A stretch of 64,000 nt of DNA from Clostridia bacterium (lineage in GTDB: Bacteria > Bacillota > Clostridia > Oscillospirales > CAG-272), in assembly GCA_017463865.1 (NCBI GenBank), contig JAFTOI010000007.1:1-64000 (forward strand), read 5' to 3'. Under the pieces are notes generated by a model. The model ran no database searches. It saw nothing but the letters and a program-made list of their open reading frames with translations, and was not told the DNA's origin. A program made the translations under genes and the position numbers. Every line of letters begins with the position of its first letter. The first letter of the stretch is position 1. This document shows positions 26,431 through 34,721 of this stretch, piece by piece.

Positions 26431-27519
26431 CTTCATGTACTTCCCCACGATCGCCTCCAGCTCGGGCATCTTCGCCTCCATGTCGGCGACGAGCTTGAAC
26501 TGGTTGCGGGCGCGGTCGAGATTGTGGGTCGGGTAGTGGGTACGGAAGTAGACGTCGCCGTTAAGGTAGTCGCCGAGGAAGCGGATGCCCACCTCGAAGG
26601 TCATCATCCACGCGCCCATCGGCAGGGCGCGCAGCTCGGCCTCGGTCAGCGAGCCGCCCAGACCCTCGATGAAGCCTTCGGTGAAGGCGTCGAAGAGGTC
26701 GGTGCGGACGTAGACCTTGTCGAGATCAACCTCATCCTCGGCCGCACTCGACGCGCCGAAGCGGATCGCGTCGCCGTAATCGTAGAGCACCGAGCCGGGC
26801 ATGACCGTGTCGAGGTCGATCACGCAGATGCCCTCGCCGGTCACGTCGTCCATCATGATGTTGTTCAGCTTCGTGTCGTTGTGCGTCACGCGAAGCGGCA
26901 GCGAGCCGTCGGCGATGCCGTCCATGATGAAGGAGCACTTCCCCTCCCTCGCCATCGCGAAAGCGATCTCGTCGGCCACCTCGGCCGCGCGGCCCGCCTT
27001 GTCGGCGGCGACAGCCGCCTTGAAGTCAGCCATCCGGCTGACCGTGTTGTGGAAGTTCGGAATGGTCTCGCACAGCGTGTCGGCCGGATAGTCGGCCAGC
27101 TGGCGCTGGAAGTTGCCGAACGCACGCGCTGCCTTGGCGAAAAGCTCCGCGTCGGCCGACTGGTGCGACGTTGCCCCCTCAATGCAGAGATACGCACGCC
27201 AGTAGCCCTCGTCGGGGTCAACGTAAGCCACGCCTCCCTCGACCGTCCCAACCACCGTCAGCGTCTCCCGCTCGGGATCGCCGCCTGCCGCCGCGATCTT
27301 CTCCTTGAGGAACTCGGTCACACCGATAATGTTGGCCATCACCTCGTCGGGCCGCGTGAAGATTGAGGTGTTGATCTGCTGCATCACATAGCGCCGACCG
27401 TCGGCGCAGGTCACAAAATAGGTCCCGTTGATATGGCCGTTCTCGCAAAGCGCAAAGCCGACAGGCTCAGCCGAGAAGGCAAAATGCGAGGCAACCTCGC
27501 GCAGTTGATTTTCGTTCAT
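26428..27519 (-). CDS. APH-fold sugar kinase, N-acetylhexosamine 1-kinase (NahK)-like
   Basis: A 363-residue aminoglycoside-phosphotransferase-fold kinase. The catalytic loop is RVTHNDTKLNNIMMDD (HxD and Asn) and the metal-binding motif is VIDLDTVMPG. This combination is characteristic of NahK-type kinases, which phosphorylate GlcNAc/GalNAc at C1 in lacto-N-biose and mucin-sugar use. The partner nucleotidyltransferase is 13 bp upstream, as in those pathways. Start at 27519 behind AAGGAG. No lacto-N-biose phosphorylase is visible here, so the source of the sugar is open; choline or other small-molecule kinases of the fold are less likely. Confidence 0.75.
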   Translation of the reverse strand: MNENQLREVASHFAFSAEPVGFALCENGHINGTYFVTCADGRRYVMQQINTSIFTRPDEVMANIIGVTEFLKEKIAAAGGDPERETLTVVGTVEGGVAYVDPDEGYWRAYLCIEGATSHQSADAELFAKAARAFGNFQRQLADYPADTLCETIPNFHNTVSRMADFKAAVAADKAGRAAEVADEIAFAMAREGKCSFIMDGIADGSLPLRVTHNDTKLNNIMMDDVTGEGICVIDLDTVMPGSVLYDYGDAIRFGASSAAEDEVDLDKVYVRTDLFDAFTEGFIEGLGGSLTEAELRALPMGAWMMTFEVGIRFLGDYLNGDVYFRTHYPTHNLDRARNQFKLVADMEAKMPELEAIVGKYMK

Positions 27520-27532
27520 CGTGTTCTCCTTT

Positions 27533-28438
27533 TTACCAAAGCTTCTCGGGGTAGACCCCGTCGGCGATCAGCGCCTGAATGCCGGCGACCACCAGCGGCT
27601 TATCCTCGGGGTAGGTCACGCCCTGCCAGGTCGCGTCGGTCGCGAGCACCTGCACGCGGCAGAGGCCGTCCTTCATCATCCCCTCCACCGCGGAGGGCAG
27701 ATAGAACTCGCGCTTGAGCGGATCTCCCCCCTCAGCAGCGAGAAATGCATCAAAATAGCGCGTCATGTAGGCCATCGCCTTCGGCGTGAAGCCCCAGCAG
27801 TTCATCGACACCGTCGTGTCGACCGGCAGCGCAAACCAGTCGTCACCGTCCAGATAAGCCGCGCCGGTCTCGGTGCGCTTGATCTTGGTGCGCTCCACGA
27901 TCTCGGTCAGTTGACCTGCCGCATTGGTCGTGCACTGTCCGCGCGAAACCGTGCCGTGCTCGGTCAGCGTGTTCTCGAGCGCGTAGCCCACCATACAGAA
28001 GGGCTCGACGCCGTCCTCCCCTGCCTTTGCCGTGCGCAGAAAACCGGCCAACTTCAGAAAGGCATCCCGACCGTAAAAATCATCGGCGTTGATGACCGCA
28101 AAGTTTTCTTCCACCAGCTCCGCCGCGCTCAGCACCGCATGACCGGTGCCCCAGGGGCGCTCGCGCCCGGCGGGAACCACGTGCGGCGCGGGAATGTTCT
28201 CAAGCTTCTGGAAGGCATAATCGACCTTGATCTTTCCCTCGATGCGCTTGCCCACCGTCTCGCGGAAGACATCGTAATTTTCCTCCTTGATGACGAACAC
28301 CACCCGGTCAAACCCGGCCAGCAGCGCGTCATAGATCGAAAAGTCAAGGATAAACGCCCCCTGCTCGGTGATCGGGTCGATCTGCTTCAGACCGCCATAG
28401 CGCGAACCCATCCCGGCAGCCATAATCACGAGTGTCAT
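27533..28438 (-). CDS. Sugar-1-phosphate nucleotidyltransferase family protein
   Basis: A 301-residue nucleotidyltransferase. It has MAAGMGSRYGGLKQ near the start (nucleotide-binding G-x-G-x-R), PWGTGHAVL, and INADDFYG (metal-binding Asp). The sequence type is the clostridial NTP-transferase usually paired with the NahK-like kinase; it would activate hexosamine-1-phosphate with UTP or another NTP. First gene of the operon, start at 28438 behind GGAGG, with a consensus promoter at 28525-28497. Confidence 0.85.
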   Translation of the reverse strand: MTLVIMAAGMGSRYGGLKQIDPITEQGAFILDFSIYDALLAGFDRVVFVIKEENYDVFRETVGKRIEGKIKVDYAFQKLENIPAPHVVPAGRERPWGTGHAVLSAAELVEENFAVINADDFYGRDAFLKLAGFLRTAKAGEDGVEPFCMVGYALENTLTEHGTVSRGQCTTNAAGQLTEIVERTKIKRTETGAAYLDGDDWFALPVDTTVSMNCWGFTPKAMAYMTRYFDAFLAAEGGDPLKREFYLPSAVEGMMKDGLCRVQVLATDATWQGVTYPEDKPLVVAGIQALIADGVYPEKLW

Positions 28439-28496
28439 AACAAACCTCCATCTATCGTTCTTCGGATTGCAGTATGCAGCAATATCTAATCAATTA

Positions 28497-28525
28497 AGTA
28501 TATCACAAATCCCCGAAAAATGCAA
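28497..28525 (-). promoter_or_regulatory. Sigma-A promoter of the nucleotidyltransferase-kinase operon
   Basis: Minus-strand TTGCAT (28525-28520) and TATACT (28502-28497) with a 17-bp spacer, about 55 nt upstream of the ATG. Confidence 0.8.
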
Positions 28526-28655
28526 GTCCTGCGCAGATTTCGATACAAAAATCCGAGTACTGCACAGTTAGACGTAAAAAACGGAAATTTGTTCCACAGA
28601 TTTCGATGAAATCTATACTGATTTTAGTTGGACAGGGTGTCCCGCGTGTCCACGC

Positions 28656-28796
28656 GGGACACCTCATCCGTCGCTGCACGACAGCCTTCCAGCTGAGCGA
28701 AGCTCAGCTGGAAGGCTTATCAAGGTTCGCTGTACGTTGCAGCCTTCCCCTTGAGGGGAAGGTGTCAGCCCGTAGGGCTGACGGATGAGGTGTCCC
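28656..28796. repeat. MITE-like family C element with 17-bp terminal inverted repeats
   Basis: The ends are perfect inverted copies: GGGACACCTCATCCGTC (28656-28672) and its complement (28780-28796). Inside are an AGCCTTCC-AGCTGA hairpin and a CCTTCCCCTTGAGGGGAAGG hairpin. Copies occur at 41385-41512 and 44804-44919. No coding capacity. Confidence 0.8.
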
Positions 28797-28854
28797 ATTG
28801 CTTTGGTAACAATTTACCTATAAACCTATCGTTTTTTTCCACAACGCAAAAATT

Positions 28855-28975
28855 GATCCCGTAGGGGCGGCCCTATGTGGCCGCCCGCAGCGAAACGACG
28901 ACAGACCGTTTCATTTGGTAAAATGTGTTTAGAACGGGCGGCCACCGGCGCAAGCATGCGCCAGCCGCCCCGACA
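28855..28975. repeat. GTAGGGGCGGCC-type inverted repeat (family D)
   Basis: A left arm with GTAGGGGCGGCC-TATG-TGGCCGCCC (28861-28886) and a right arm with GGGCGGCCACC-GGCGCAAGCATGCGCC-AGCCGCCCC (28936-28971) flank about 50 AT-richer bases. Non-coding, repeat-like; together with the family C element it fills 28439-29080 beyond the promoter. Confidence 0.6.
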
Positions 28976-29033
28976 GTGTTGTTTTATGATTGTGCAAAAT
29001 ATCAACAGATTTTATTGAAAAATCCCCTCAGCC

Positions 29034-29064
29034 AAACGGCGCCGCCCGCTGGGCGGCGCCGTTT
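29034..29064 (-). terminator. Hairpin terminator after the anchored hypothetical gene
   Basis: A perfect 14-bp stem (29034-29047 with 29051-29064), 17 nt past the stop. A T-run follows about 15 nt later on the minus strand. Confidence 0.65.
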
Positions 29065-29080
29065 GCGCGCATGCGTCCTT

Positions 29081-29812
29081 TCACTCCGCGTCAAAATTCA
29101 TCACAGCGCGGAAAGTATCAAGCCCGTTGAGATATGTCCGCTCCGCCTTATCCTGATTGAGCAGCGTCCCGAGCGACCCCTGGCGGCGATAACAGATCAG
29201 CGTGTCCTCGGGCAGCGCGGCCAGCGCGGTGAAATACTGCCCGAAGGCCGTGTCCTTGAGATAGATCGCGCAGTCGTCATACGCCCCCTCCGGCGCTGTC
29301 CCCAGCGCTTCGGCCAGCGGCAGGAAAATGCCGGTGCCCTTCATCTCTTCGTAAAGCCAGTCGGCCGCCAGCACGATCGTGTACTCGCCCGACATCAGCA
29401 GTTGGCTGAACTTCTGCTTCTCCTGCGCGAAAAAGCTGCTGTTGACGACCAGGTTCTCCCCCTCCGCCAGCGCCGCTTCCTCCTGCGCCCGGATCTGCGC
29501 CTCAGAATAGACCAGCAGATTCGTCACCGCGACCTCCTTGCGGCCGTCGCCGTTGTAATCCTCGGGCATCAGCGCCGAGAAGGCCGCCGCGACCTCGCTC
29601 GGCCCCTGCTGCCCGAAGCTGTGCGAACCGGCATAGACCACGTTCACGTCGGGCGTCTCCTTGGCGCACATCTGCACCGTGCAGACCAGCACCACGATCA
29701 GCGCAAACGCGCCGATGAGCACCGGCCACTTGTAATAATACCAATAATTGTCAATCCAGCGGGTGAACCGGTTCTCGATCCGGATCTCGCCGCCCTGCAT
29801 TTTGTCAGCCAT
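29081..29812 (-). CDS. Hypothetical membrane-anchored protein
   Basis: A 243-residue protein I do not recognise. A short cytoplasmic segment rich in aromatic residues (WIDNYWYYYKWP) leads into one transmembrane helix (about 31-50), then a soluble outer domain. That domain includes DYNGDGRKEVAV, which looks like a calcium-binding or FG-GAP-type turn, and IVLAADWLYEEM. It begins at 29812 behind GGAGGG and stands alone between greA and a repeat-rich gap. Confidence 0.7.
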   Translation of the reverse strand: MADKMQGGEIRIENRFTRWIDNYWYYYKWPVLIGAFALIVVLVCTVQMCAKETPDVNVVYAGSHSFGQQGPSEVAAAFSALMPEDYNGDGRKEVAVTNLLVYSEAQIRAQEEAALAEGENLVVNSSFFAQEKQKFSQLLMSGEYTIVLAADWLYEEMKGTGIFLPLAEALGTAPEGAYDDCAIYLKDTAFGQYFTALAALPEDTLICYRRQGSLGTLLNQDKAERTYLNGLDTFRAVMNFDAE

Positions 29813-29911
29813 CAGTAAACCTCCCTCCGGACGATCGCCGGAATCCCTTTTGCAACGGCTTCAAGCCATGAATTTACAATTTATTCACACATTTTCGGCG
29901 TCATTCTGCCG

Positions 29912-29948
29912 AAAAAGCAGCGGAGCGCATCCTGCGACGCGCTCCGCT
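29912..29948 (-). terminator. Intrinsic terminator after greA
   Basis: A 10-bp stem (29919-29928 with 29939-29948) followed on the minus strand by GCTTTTT, right after the greA stop. Confidence 0.85.
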
Positions 29949-29952
29949 TGCA

Positions 29953-30444
29953 TTAGTTGGTCTTCGTGCGAGAGACCTCCAGGACGCGCAGACGCAGCTG
30001 GCCGCCGGGGGCATCGGCGATGACCTCGTCGCCCGCCTTTGCGCCAATGAGCGCCTGGCCGACCGGCGACTGGTCAGAGATCTTGCCCAGCAGGGGGTTA
30101 GCCTCGTTCGAGCCGACGATCGAATACTCGATCTCCTCGTCATACTCGACGTCGAACACCTTGACGGTCGAGCCGACATTGACGCTGTCGTGCTTGATGG
30201 CCGACTCGTCGACCACCTCAGCGTTGGCGATCAGATCCTCCAGCTCGAGGATCCGGGCCTCGACCTGGGCCTGCTCGTTGCGGGCGGCGTCGTACTCGGC
30301 GTTCTCGGAAAGGTCACCGAACGAACGGGCCACCGCAATGGCCTCCTTGACCTCCGCACGGCGGGTATTTTTCAGGTAATCGAGCTCCTCTACCAGCGCA
30401 CGATAGCCTGTTTCGGTGTAAAGCTGCTTTGCCTTGGTTGCCAT
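29953..30444 (-). CDS. greA: Transcription elongation factor GreA
   Basis: 163 residues, the usual GreA length. The N-terminal coiled coil (about 1-75) carries the acidic tip ARSFGDLSENAEYDAA, which reaches the RNA polymerase active site and stimulates cleavage of backtracked RNA. The C-terminal FKBP-like domain has DQSPVGQALIGAKAGD. Start at 30444 behind GAAGGAG. It lies 51 bp after the S41 protease gene and is probably transcribed with ftsEX. Confidence 0.96.
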   Translation of the reverse strand: MATKAKQLYTETGYRALVEELDYLKNTRRAEVKEAIAVARSFGDLSENAEYDAARNEQAQVEARILELEDLIANAEVVDESAIKHDSVNVGSTVKVFDVEYDEEIEYSIVGSNEANPLLGKISDQSPVGQALIGAKAGDEVIADAPGGQLRLRVLEVSRTKTN

Positions 30445-30495
30445 GATTTCTTTAACTCCTTCAATTCTTCAGTGGTAATATATGGTCAGTCAGAT

Positions 30496-31746
30496 TTATT
30501 TCGCGTTGTCATTAAGCCACTTGATCGCCGCCTGCAGCTGGGTATCCTCTGCGTCGGTGATCTTGTAGATGTTCTTGCCAGCTACGGCCTCATCCATGTC
30601 GACGTCGAGATCGGGCACGATGCCGATGCCCTCATAGCTCTCCGAGAAGGGCGGGAAGTACATCCGCGTCGTCAGCTTCAGCGCTGAGCCGTCGCCGAGA
30701 CGGATGATCGACTGCATGCTGCCCTTACCGTAGGTGGTCTTACCGACGAAAACGGCCTTGTCGTAGTCCTGCAGTGCCGAGGTAAAGAGCTCAGCCGCCG
30801 ACGCCGTGCTTTCGTTGGCCAGCACTGCCATCGGCATGACCAGCTCAGCTGCATCGGAGGAGATCGTCTCCTCGTTGCCCTCCTTGTCGACGGTACGGAT
30901 GATTGGCCCCTCGGGCAGGAGGTAGTCGAGGATATTGGTGATCGACGTCAGGTCGCCGCCGGGATTGTAGCGCACGTCGAAGACGAGGCGTGTTGCCCCT
31001 GCCCCGCGCAGCTCCTCGACCGCCGCCTTGAACTGGTCGGGCGTGCCGAGGTCGAAGCCGGTGATCTTGATGATGCCCACCGTTCGGTCGGTCTCGCAGA
31101 GATGCGAGAGGACGCTGACCTCGGTGACATAGCCGCGCACGATCGAGAACTCGACCGTTTCGCTGTAATTGTCGCCGCGGAAGACAGTGAAGACGGCCGT
31201 CGTGCCGGCCTTGCCCTGCATCTTGGAGACGGCCATGGTGTAGCCGAGCTCGGCCACGCTCTCCTTCTCCTCGCCGACGTAGGCGATGAGGTCGCCCGGC
31301 TCGACGCCGGCCTCAAGGGCGGGCGAATCGGGCATGACGTTGATGACCTCTATCAGGCCATAGTCAGTGTTGTAGATGACACTGACGCCGATGCCCTGCA
31401 TCTCCGCGTTGGTGTCGGCGGTGAGGGTCTCGTACTCCTCGGCGTTGAAGTAGTCGCCGTAGCGGTCGCCGGTGCCGGCGACGTAGCCGCGGAGGATATA
31501 CTCGTTGAGCTGCTCATCATCGAGCTCGTTGTAGTAGTAGGTGCGATAGATCTGGTCGATGGCGGCCAGCTTTTCGTTGCCCCCGGCGATATCACTTGTC
31601 TCGCCGTTCTGGCTGAGGTAGCTCCCCCGCAGGTCGGCCGTGTAGATCTCGCTGAGGATGGTGTAGGTGGTCATGAAGGTGACGAGCACCGCCAGGATGA
31701 GACAGGTGACGAACACCGTGACCGAAATGCGTTTGGACTGTTTCAA
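30496..31746 (-). CDS. S41 family C-terminal processing peptidase (CtpA-like)
   Basis: A 416-residue exported protease: membrane helix about 9-30, then a helical region, a PDZ domain (about 115-200, VMPDSPALEAGVEPGDLIAYV) and the S41 core. The catalytic serine is in ANESTASAAEL and the lysine in GKTTYGKGSMQ. These enzymes process envelope proteins. The start is TTG 31746 preceded by GGAAAGGA. It follows the M23 factor in the ftsEX operon, so it may process division or hydrolase factors. Confidence 0.93.
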   Translation of the reverse strand: MKQSKRISVTVFVTCLILAVLVTFMTTYTILSEIYTADLRGSYLSQNGETSDIAGGNEKLAAIDQIYRTYYYNELDDEQLNEYILRGYVAGTGDRYGDYFNAEEYETLTADTNAEMQGIGVSVIYNTDYGLIEVINVMPDSPALEAGVEPGDLIAYVGEEKESVAELGYTMAVSKMQGKAGTTAVFTVFRGDNYSETVEFSIVRGYVTEVSVLSHLCETDRTVGIIKITGFDLGTPDQFKAAVEELRGAGATRLVFDVRYNPGGDLTSITNILDYLLPEGPIIRTVDKEGNEETISSDAAELVMPMAVLANESTASAAELFTSALQDYDKAVFVGKTTYGKGSMQSIIRLGDGSALKLTTRMYFPPFSESYEGIGIVPDLDVDMDEAVAGKNIYKITDAEDTQLQAAIKWLNDNAK

Positions 31747-31770
31747 TGCAAAATTCCTTTCCGCGCCGGC

Positions 31771-32982
31771 TTATTTGGGCTGGGTCACATAATCCAGCGG
31801 GTTCTTACACTCGCCGTTGATGCGCACCTCGAAGTGGAGGTGGTTGCCCGACGAGTTGCCGGTCGTACCGACCTTGGCAATGATGTCGCCCTGCTTGACC
31901 GTCTGGCCCACCTTGACGTTGAGCTGGTTGGCATGGGCGTAGAGCGTCGATTTTCCGCCGCCGTGATCGATAATGACATAGTTGCCGTAGCTCCAGTGGT
32001 ACTCGGCCTTGATGACGGTGCCGCCGTTGGAGGCGTAGATATTCGACCAGGCGCTTGCCGGGATGTCGATGCCGCGGTGGTAGTCGTTGACGCCCCAGAG
32101 CACGCGCCAGCCGAAGTAGGATGAGATGCGCTTCCAGCTGACATCGACCGGCCAGCGGAACTCGCCGCCGACATAGGCCGCGTTGGCTTTGGCCTGCAGC
32201 TCACGGATGTAGGCCTCCATCTCCTTGTTGACCTTGTCCTCCTCGGCCGTCAGCTTCTGCTGGGCGGCGCTGTCCACGGCGATGCTGGTGGTGAGGGTAT
32301 TCAGATAGGCCTGGTTGTCGGTCAGCTGTTGATTGAGCGACGCCTCGGTCTCCTCTAACTTGACCTTGGCCTCCTCGTTTTTGACCTGCATGGCCTCGAG
32401 GTATTCCTCCTCGGCTTCAAGCTCGACGGTCGCGTTCTGGTACTTCTCCATCAGCTTGACGTTGTAGTCCATCATATAGCCGACGCGCTCGACGCGGGTG
32501 AGAAAATCGTAGAGGCTGTCGGCACCGAGCAACATCTCGAGGTAGCCGGTCTCCCCCTCTTCATAGGTTATGCGCAGACGCTCCAAAAAATTCCCGCGCT
32601 GCTCGTCGACATCGGCTTTTTTATCGATAATTTCCAGATTTTTTTTGCCGATCTTGTCTTCAGTCTCGGCAATGAGATCCTCCAGCGCCTCAATCTCCTC
32701 CATCGTCAGATTCAGCTGCGAATCGAGATAGCCCTTCAGCTCGAGCGCGTCGGCCTGATTCTGGCGTGCGGTGTAGATCTTGTTGTTCAGAGCGGTTTTT
32801 TCCTTCTGCAGCTGGGCAAGCTGCTCCTCGTACATCTTCACCTTGGCGTCGGTGACGGTGGAGGCGGCTTCAGTCGGCCGGATGACCGACGGGATCAGAA
32901 GCAGCGAGCTGAAAACCAGTGCGCAGGCGGCAAGGATGGCGACGTGCGCGAAGCGGTGACGGCGGGTGGTTTTTTCTTCCAT
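31771..32982 (-). CDS. Murein hydrolase activator, EnvC/PcsB-like M23 protein
   Basis: A 403-residue secreted protein: signal/anchor (about 10-35), a long double coiled coil (about 40-265), and a C-terminal LytM/M23 domain. The zinc ligands appear complete: H-RGID near 310 and H-LHFE near 383, plus YAHANQ. This architecture is that of the hydrolase or activator controlled by FtsEX, whose genes lie directly upstream. Start at 32982 behind AAAGGAG. Confidence 0.9.
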   Translation of the reverse strand: MEEKTTRRHRFAHVAILAACALVFSSLLLIPSVIRPTEAASTVTDAKVKMYEEQLAQLQKEKTALNNKIYTARQNQADALELKGYLDSQLNLTMEEIEALEDLIAETEDKIGKKNLEIIDKKADVDEQRGNFLERLRITYEEGETGYLEMLLGADSLYDFLTRVERVGYMMDYNVKLMEKYQNATVELEAEEEYLEAMQVKNEEAKVKLEETEASLNQQLTDNQAYLNTLTTSIAVDSAAQQKLTAEEDKVNKEMEAYIRELQAKANAAYVGGEFRWPVDVSWKRISSYFGWRVLWGVNDYHRGIDIPASAWSNIYASNGGTVIKAEYHWSYGNYVIIDHGGGKSTLYAHANQLNVKVGQTVKQGDIIAKVGTTGNSSGNHLHFEVRINGECKNPLDYVTQPK

Positions 32983-33008
32983 ATGTATGCTCCTTTCGCG
33001 TGAGGCAA

Positions 33009-33899
33009 TCAGGCGTTGAGATTGCGGCGAAGCGAAATCGACGAGCCGACCGCGCCGGTGACGGTACCGATCAAAAGGAAGCCGAGCAGGACGTAGGCGG
33101 ACAGATCCGAGAAAGGATAGACCTCCAGCATGCGGATCTTGGTCTGCACAACCTGTTCAATATACGTGTAGATATACCATTCAGCGAAATACGCGATCGC
33201 TCCCGACAGCAGGCCGATGATGACGCCCTCGAGAATGAACGGTGTAATGATGAAGGTCCGGGTCGCGCCGATGTAGCGCATGACGTTGATCTCATTGCGC
33301 CGCGCGTGGACCGCGATCTTGATGGTGTTGATGATGACAAAGAGGCTGACGACGAAGAGCAGGACAAGGAACCAGATGAAGACCAGCGAGACGCCCGACT
33401 TGAAGCTGTCGATCTGCGCCGCGAGGTCAAGGCGGAAGATGATCTTGGAGATGCCCTCGATCTCGCCCAACTGATACTCGAGCGTAGTGGCCTTGGCGAT
33501 GTCCTCGTAGGTGATGTAGAACATGTCGGGCAGCGGGTTTTCCTCGCCCTCAGCGATGACGAAAAGGTCACTGTAGTCAGCGTAGTCGGCCTTCATCTCC
33601 TCGAGGCCCTGCTCTTTTGAGACGTAGGTAATGCTGTCGACGTTGTCCATGGTGCGCAGGGTGTCGTAGATCTCCTCGACCTGTGCGTCGTCGAGCGTCG
33701 GCTCGAGGTAGATGGCGATCTCGTTCATGAGGCCAAGCTGGTCGAGGTTGAGGTTGATATCGGCCACAAGCAGGGCGAAGCTGCCCAGCACGATCAGGCA
33801 GGAGGCGAGGATCAGGATCGACGCGACGGTCATAACGCTGTTGCGCCACAGGCTCTTGAGGGCCTGTCCGACGAAATAGAAGGGGTTATAGCGGCTCAT
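33009..33899 (-). CDS. ftsX: Cell division protein FtsX
   Basis: A 296-residue permease-like protein with four transmembrane helices: one at about 24-46, an extracytoplasmic loop to about 170, then three in the C-terminal half (about 175-195, 220-245, 270-290). It contains ARRNEINVMRYIGATRTFI, the FtsX/MacB-type motif. It transmits ATP hydrolysis by FtsE to an outside peptidoglycan hydrolase. Its start overlaps the ftsE stop (ATGA) behind GGGAGG. Confidence 0.94.
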   Translation of the reverse strand: MSRYNPFYFVGQALKSLWRNSVMTVASILILASCLIVLGSFALLVADINLNLDQLGLMNEIAIYLEPTLDDAQVEEIYDTLRTMDNVDSITYVSKEQGLEEMKADYADYSDLFVIAEGEENPLPDMFYITYEDIAKATTLEYQLGEIEGISKIIFRLDLAAQIDSFKSGVSLVFIWFLVLLFVVSLFVIINTIKIAVHARRNEINVMRYIGATRTFIITPFILEGVIIGLLSGAIAYFAEWYIYTYIEQVVQTKIRMLEVYPFSDLSAYVLLGFLLIGTVTGAVGSSISLRRNLNA

Positions 33900-34573
33900 T
33901 CGAACATCCCTCCCACCTTGTCCTCGACGACGCGGCCATGCTCGATGGTCACGACGCGCTGCTGGTAGTAATCGACGAGGCTCTTCTCATGCGTGACGAC
34001 GATGACGGTCTTGCCGAGGCGGTTGATTTTGAGCAGGAGGTTCATGATCTCGATGCTCATCTCGGGGTCGATATTGCCGGTCGGCTCGTCGGCGATGATG
34101 ATCTTGGGGTTGTTGGCCAGCGCGCGGGCCAGCGCGACGCGCTGCTGCTCGCCGCCCGAGAGCTCGTTCGGGTAGCATTTGAGCTTGTCGCCCAAGCCCA
34201 CCGTGTTGAGGATGGCGGGCACACGCTTGCGGATCTTGCTCGTCGGCGTGCCGACGACGTGCATGGCGAAGGCGACGTTTTCGTAGACGGTTTTATTCGG
34301 GAAAAGGCGGAAGTCCTGGAAGACCACGCCGAGCTGTCGACGGTAGTGCGCGACCTTATAGTTGGGCAGCTTGGTCAGATCAAACTCGTTGACCATCAGC
34401 TTGCCCGATGTCGGTTTTTCTTCGCGCAGCAGCAGACGCATCAGCGTTGTTTTGCCCGCGCCCGAGTGGCCGACGACGAAGACAAATTCGCCGTCCTCGA
34501 TGCGCAGGGTGACGCCGCCGAGGGCTACCGTTTTATTGGGGTAGATCTTTTTGACGTTTTGCAGTTCAATCAT
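33896..34573 (-). CDS. ftsE: Cell division ATP-binding protein FtsE
   Basis: A 225-residue ABC ATPase. Walker A GHSGAGKTT, Q-loop FQDFRLFPNKTVYENVAF, signature LSGGEQQRVALARA, Walker B IIIADEPTGNIDPE, H-loop VTHEK. The opening IELQNVKKIYPN and the GNIDPE motif are typical of FtsE. Start at 34573 behind AAGGA. It heads ftsE-ftsX-M23-S41-greA. No strong promoter is visible; a long hairpin lies upstream. Confidence 0.95.
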   Translation of the reverse strand: MIELQNVKKIYPNKTVALGGVTLRIEDGEFVFVVGHSGAGKTTLMRLLLREEKPTSGKLMVNEFDLTKLPNYKVAHYRRQLGVVFQDFRLFPNKTVYENVAFAMHVVGTPTSKIRKRVPAILNTVGLGDKLKCYPNELSGGEQQRVALARALANNPKIIIADEPTGNIDPEMSIEIMNLLLKINRLGKTVIVVTHEKSLVDYYQQRVVTIEHGRVVEDKVGGMFE

Positions 34574-34605
34574 CGAAATAAGTCCTTATGTGTTGATGAG
34601 CGTGA

Positions 34606-34686
34606 CAAAAATTTGTGAGGCCCGCATGTGCTCTCCGACTGCGGTTGCTCCGACATCCGAAACGCACACATGCGTTCCTCACAAAT
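34606..34686 (-). terminator. Long interrupted hairpin after the PucR-like gene
   Basis: ATTTGTGAGG (34611-34620) pairs with CCTCACAAAT (34677-34686), and CGCATGTG (34623-34630) pairs with CACATGCG (34667-34674). On the minus strand a TTTTTG run follows. It lies between the regulator stop and ftsE and may terminate or regulate. Confidence 0.5.
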
Positions 34687-34721
34687 GATACGATCACATT
34701 GCTTGGGGCTATTGAGTTAGA

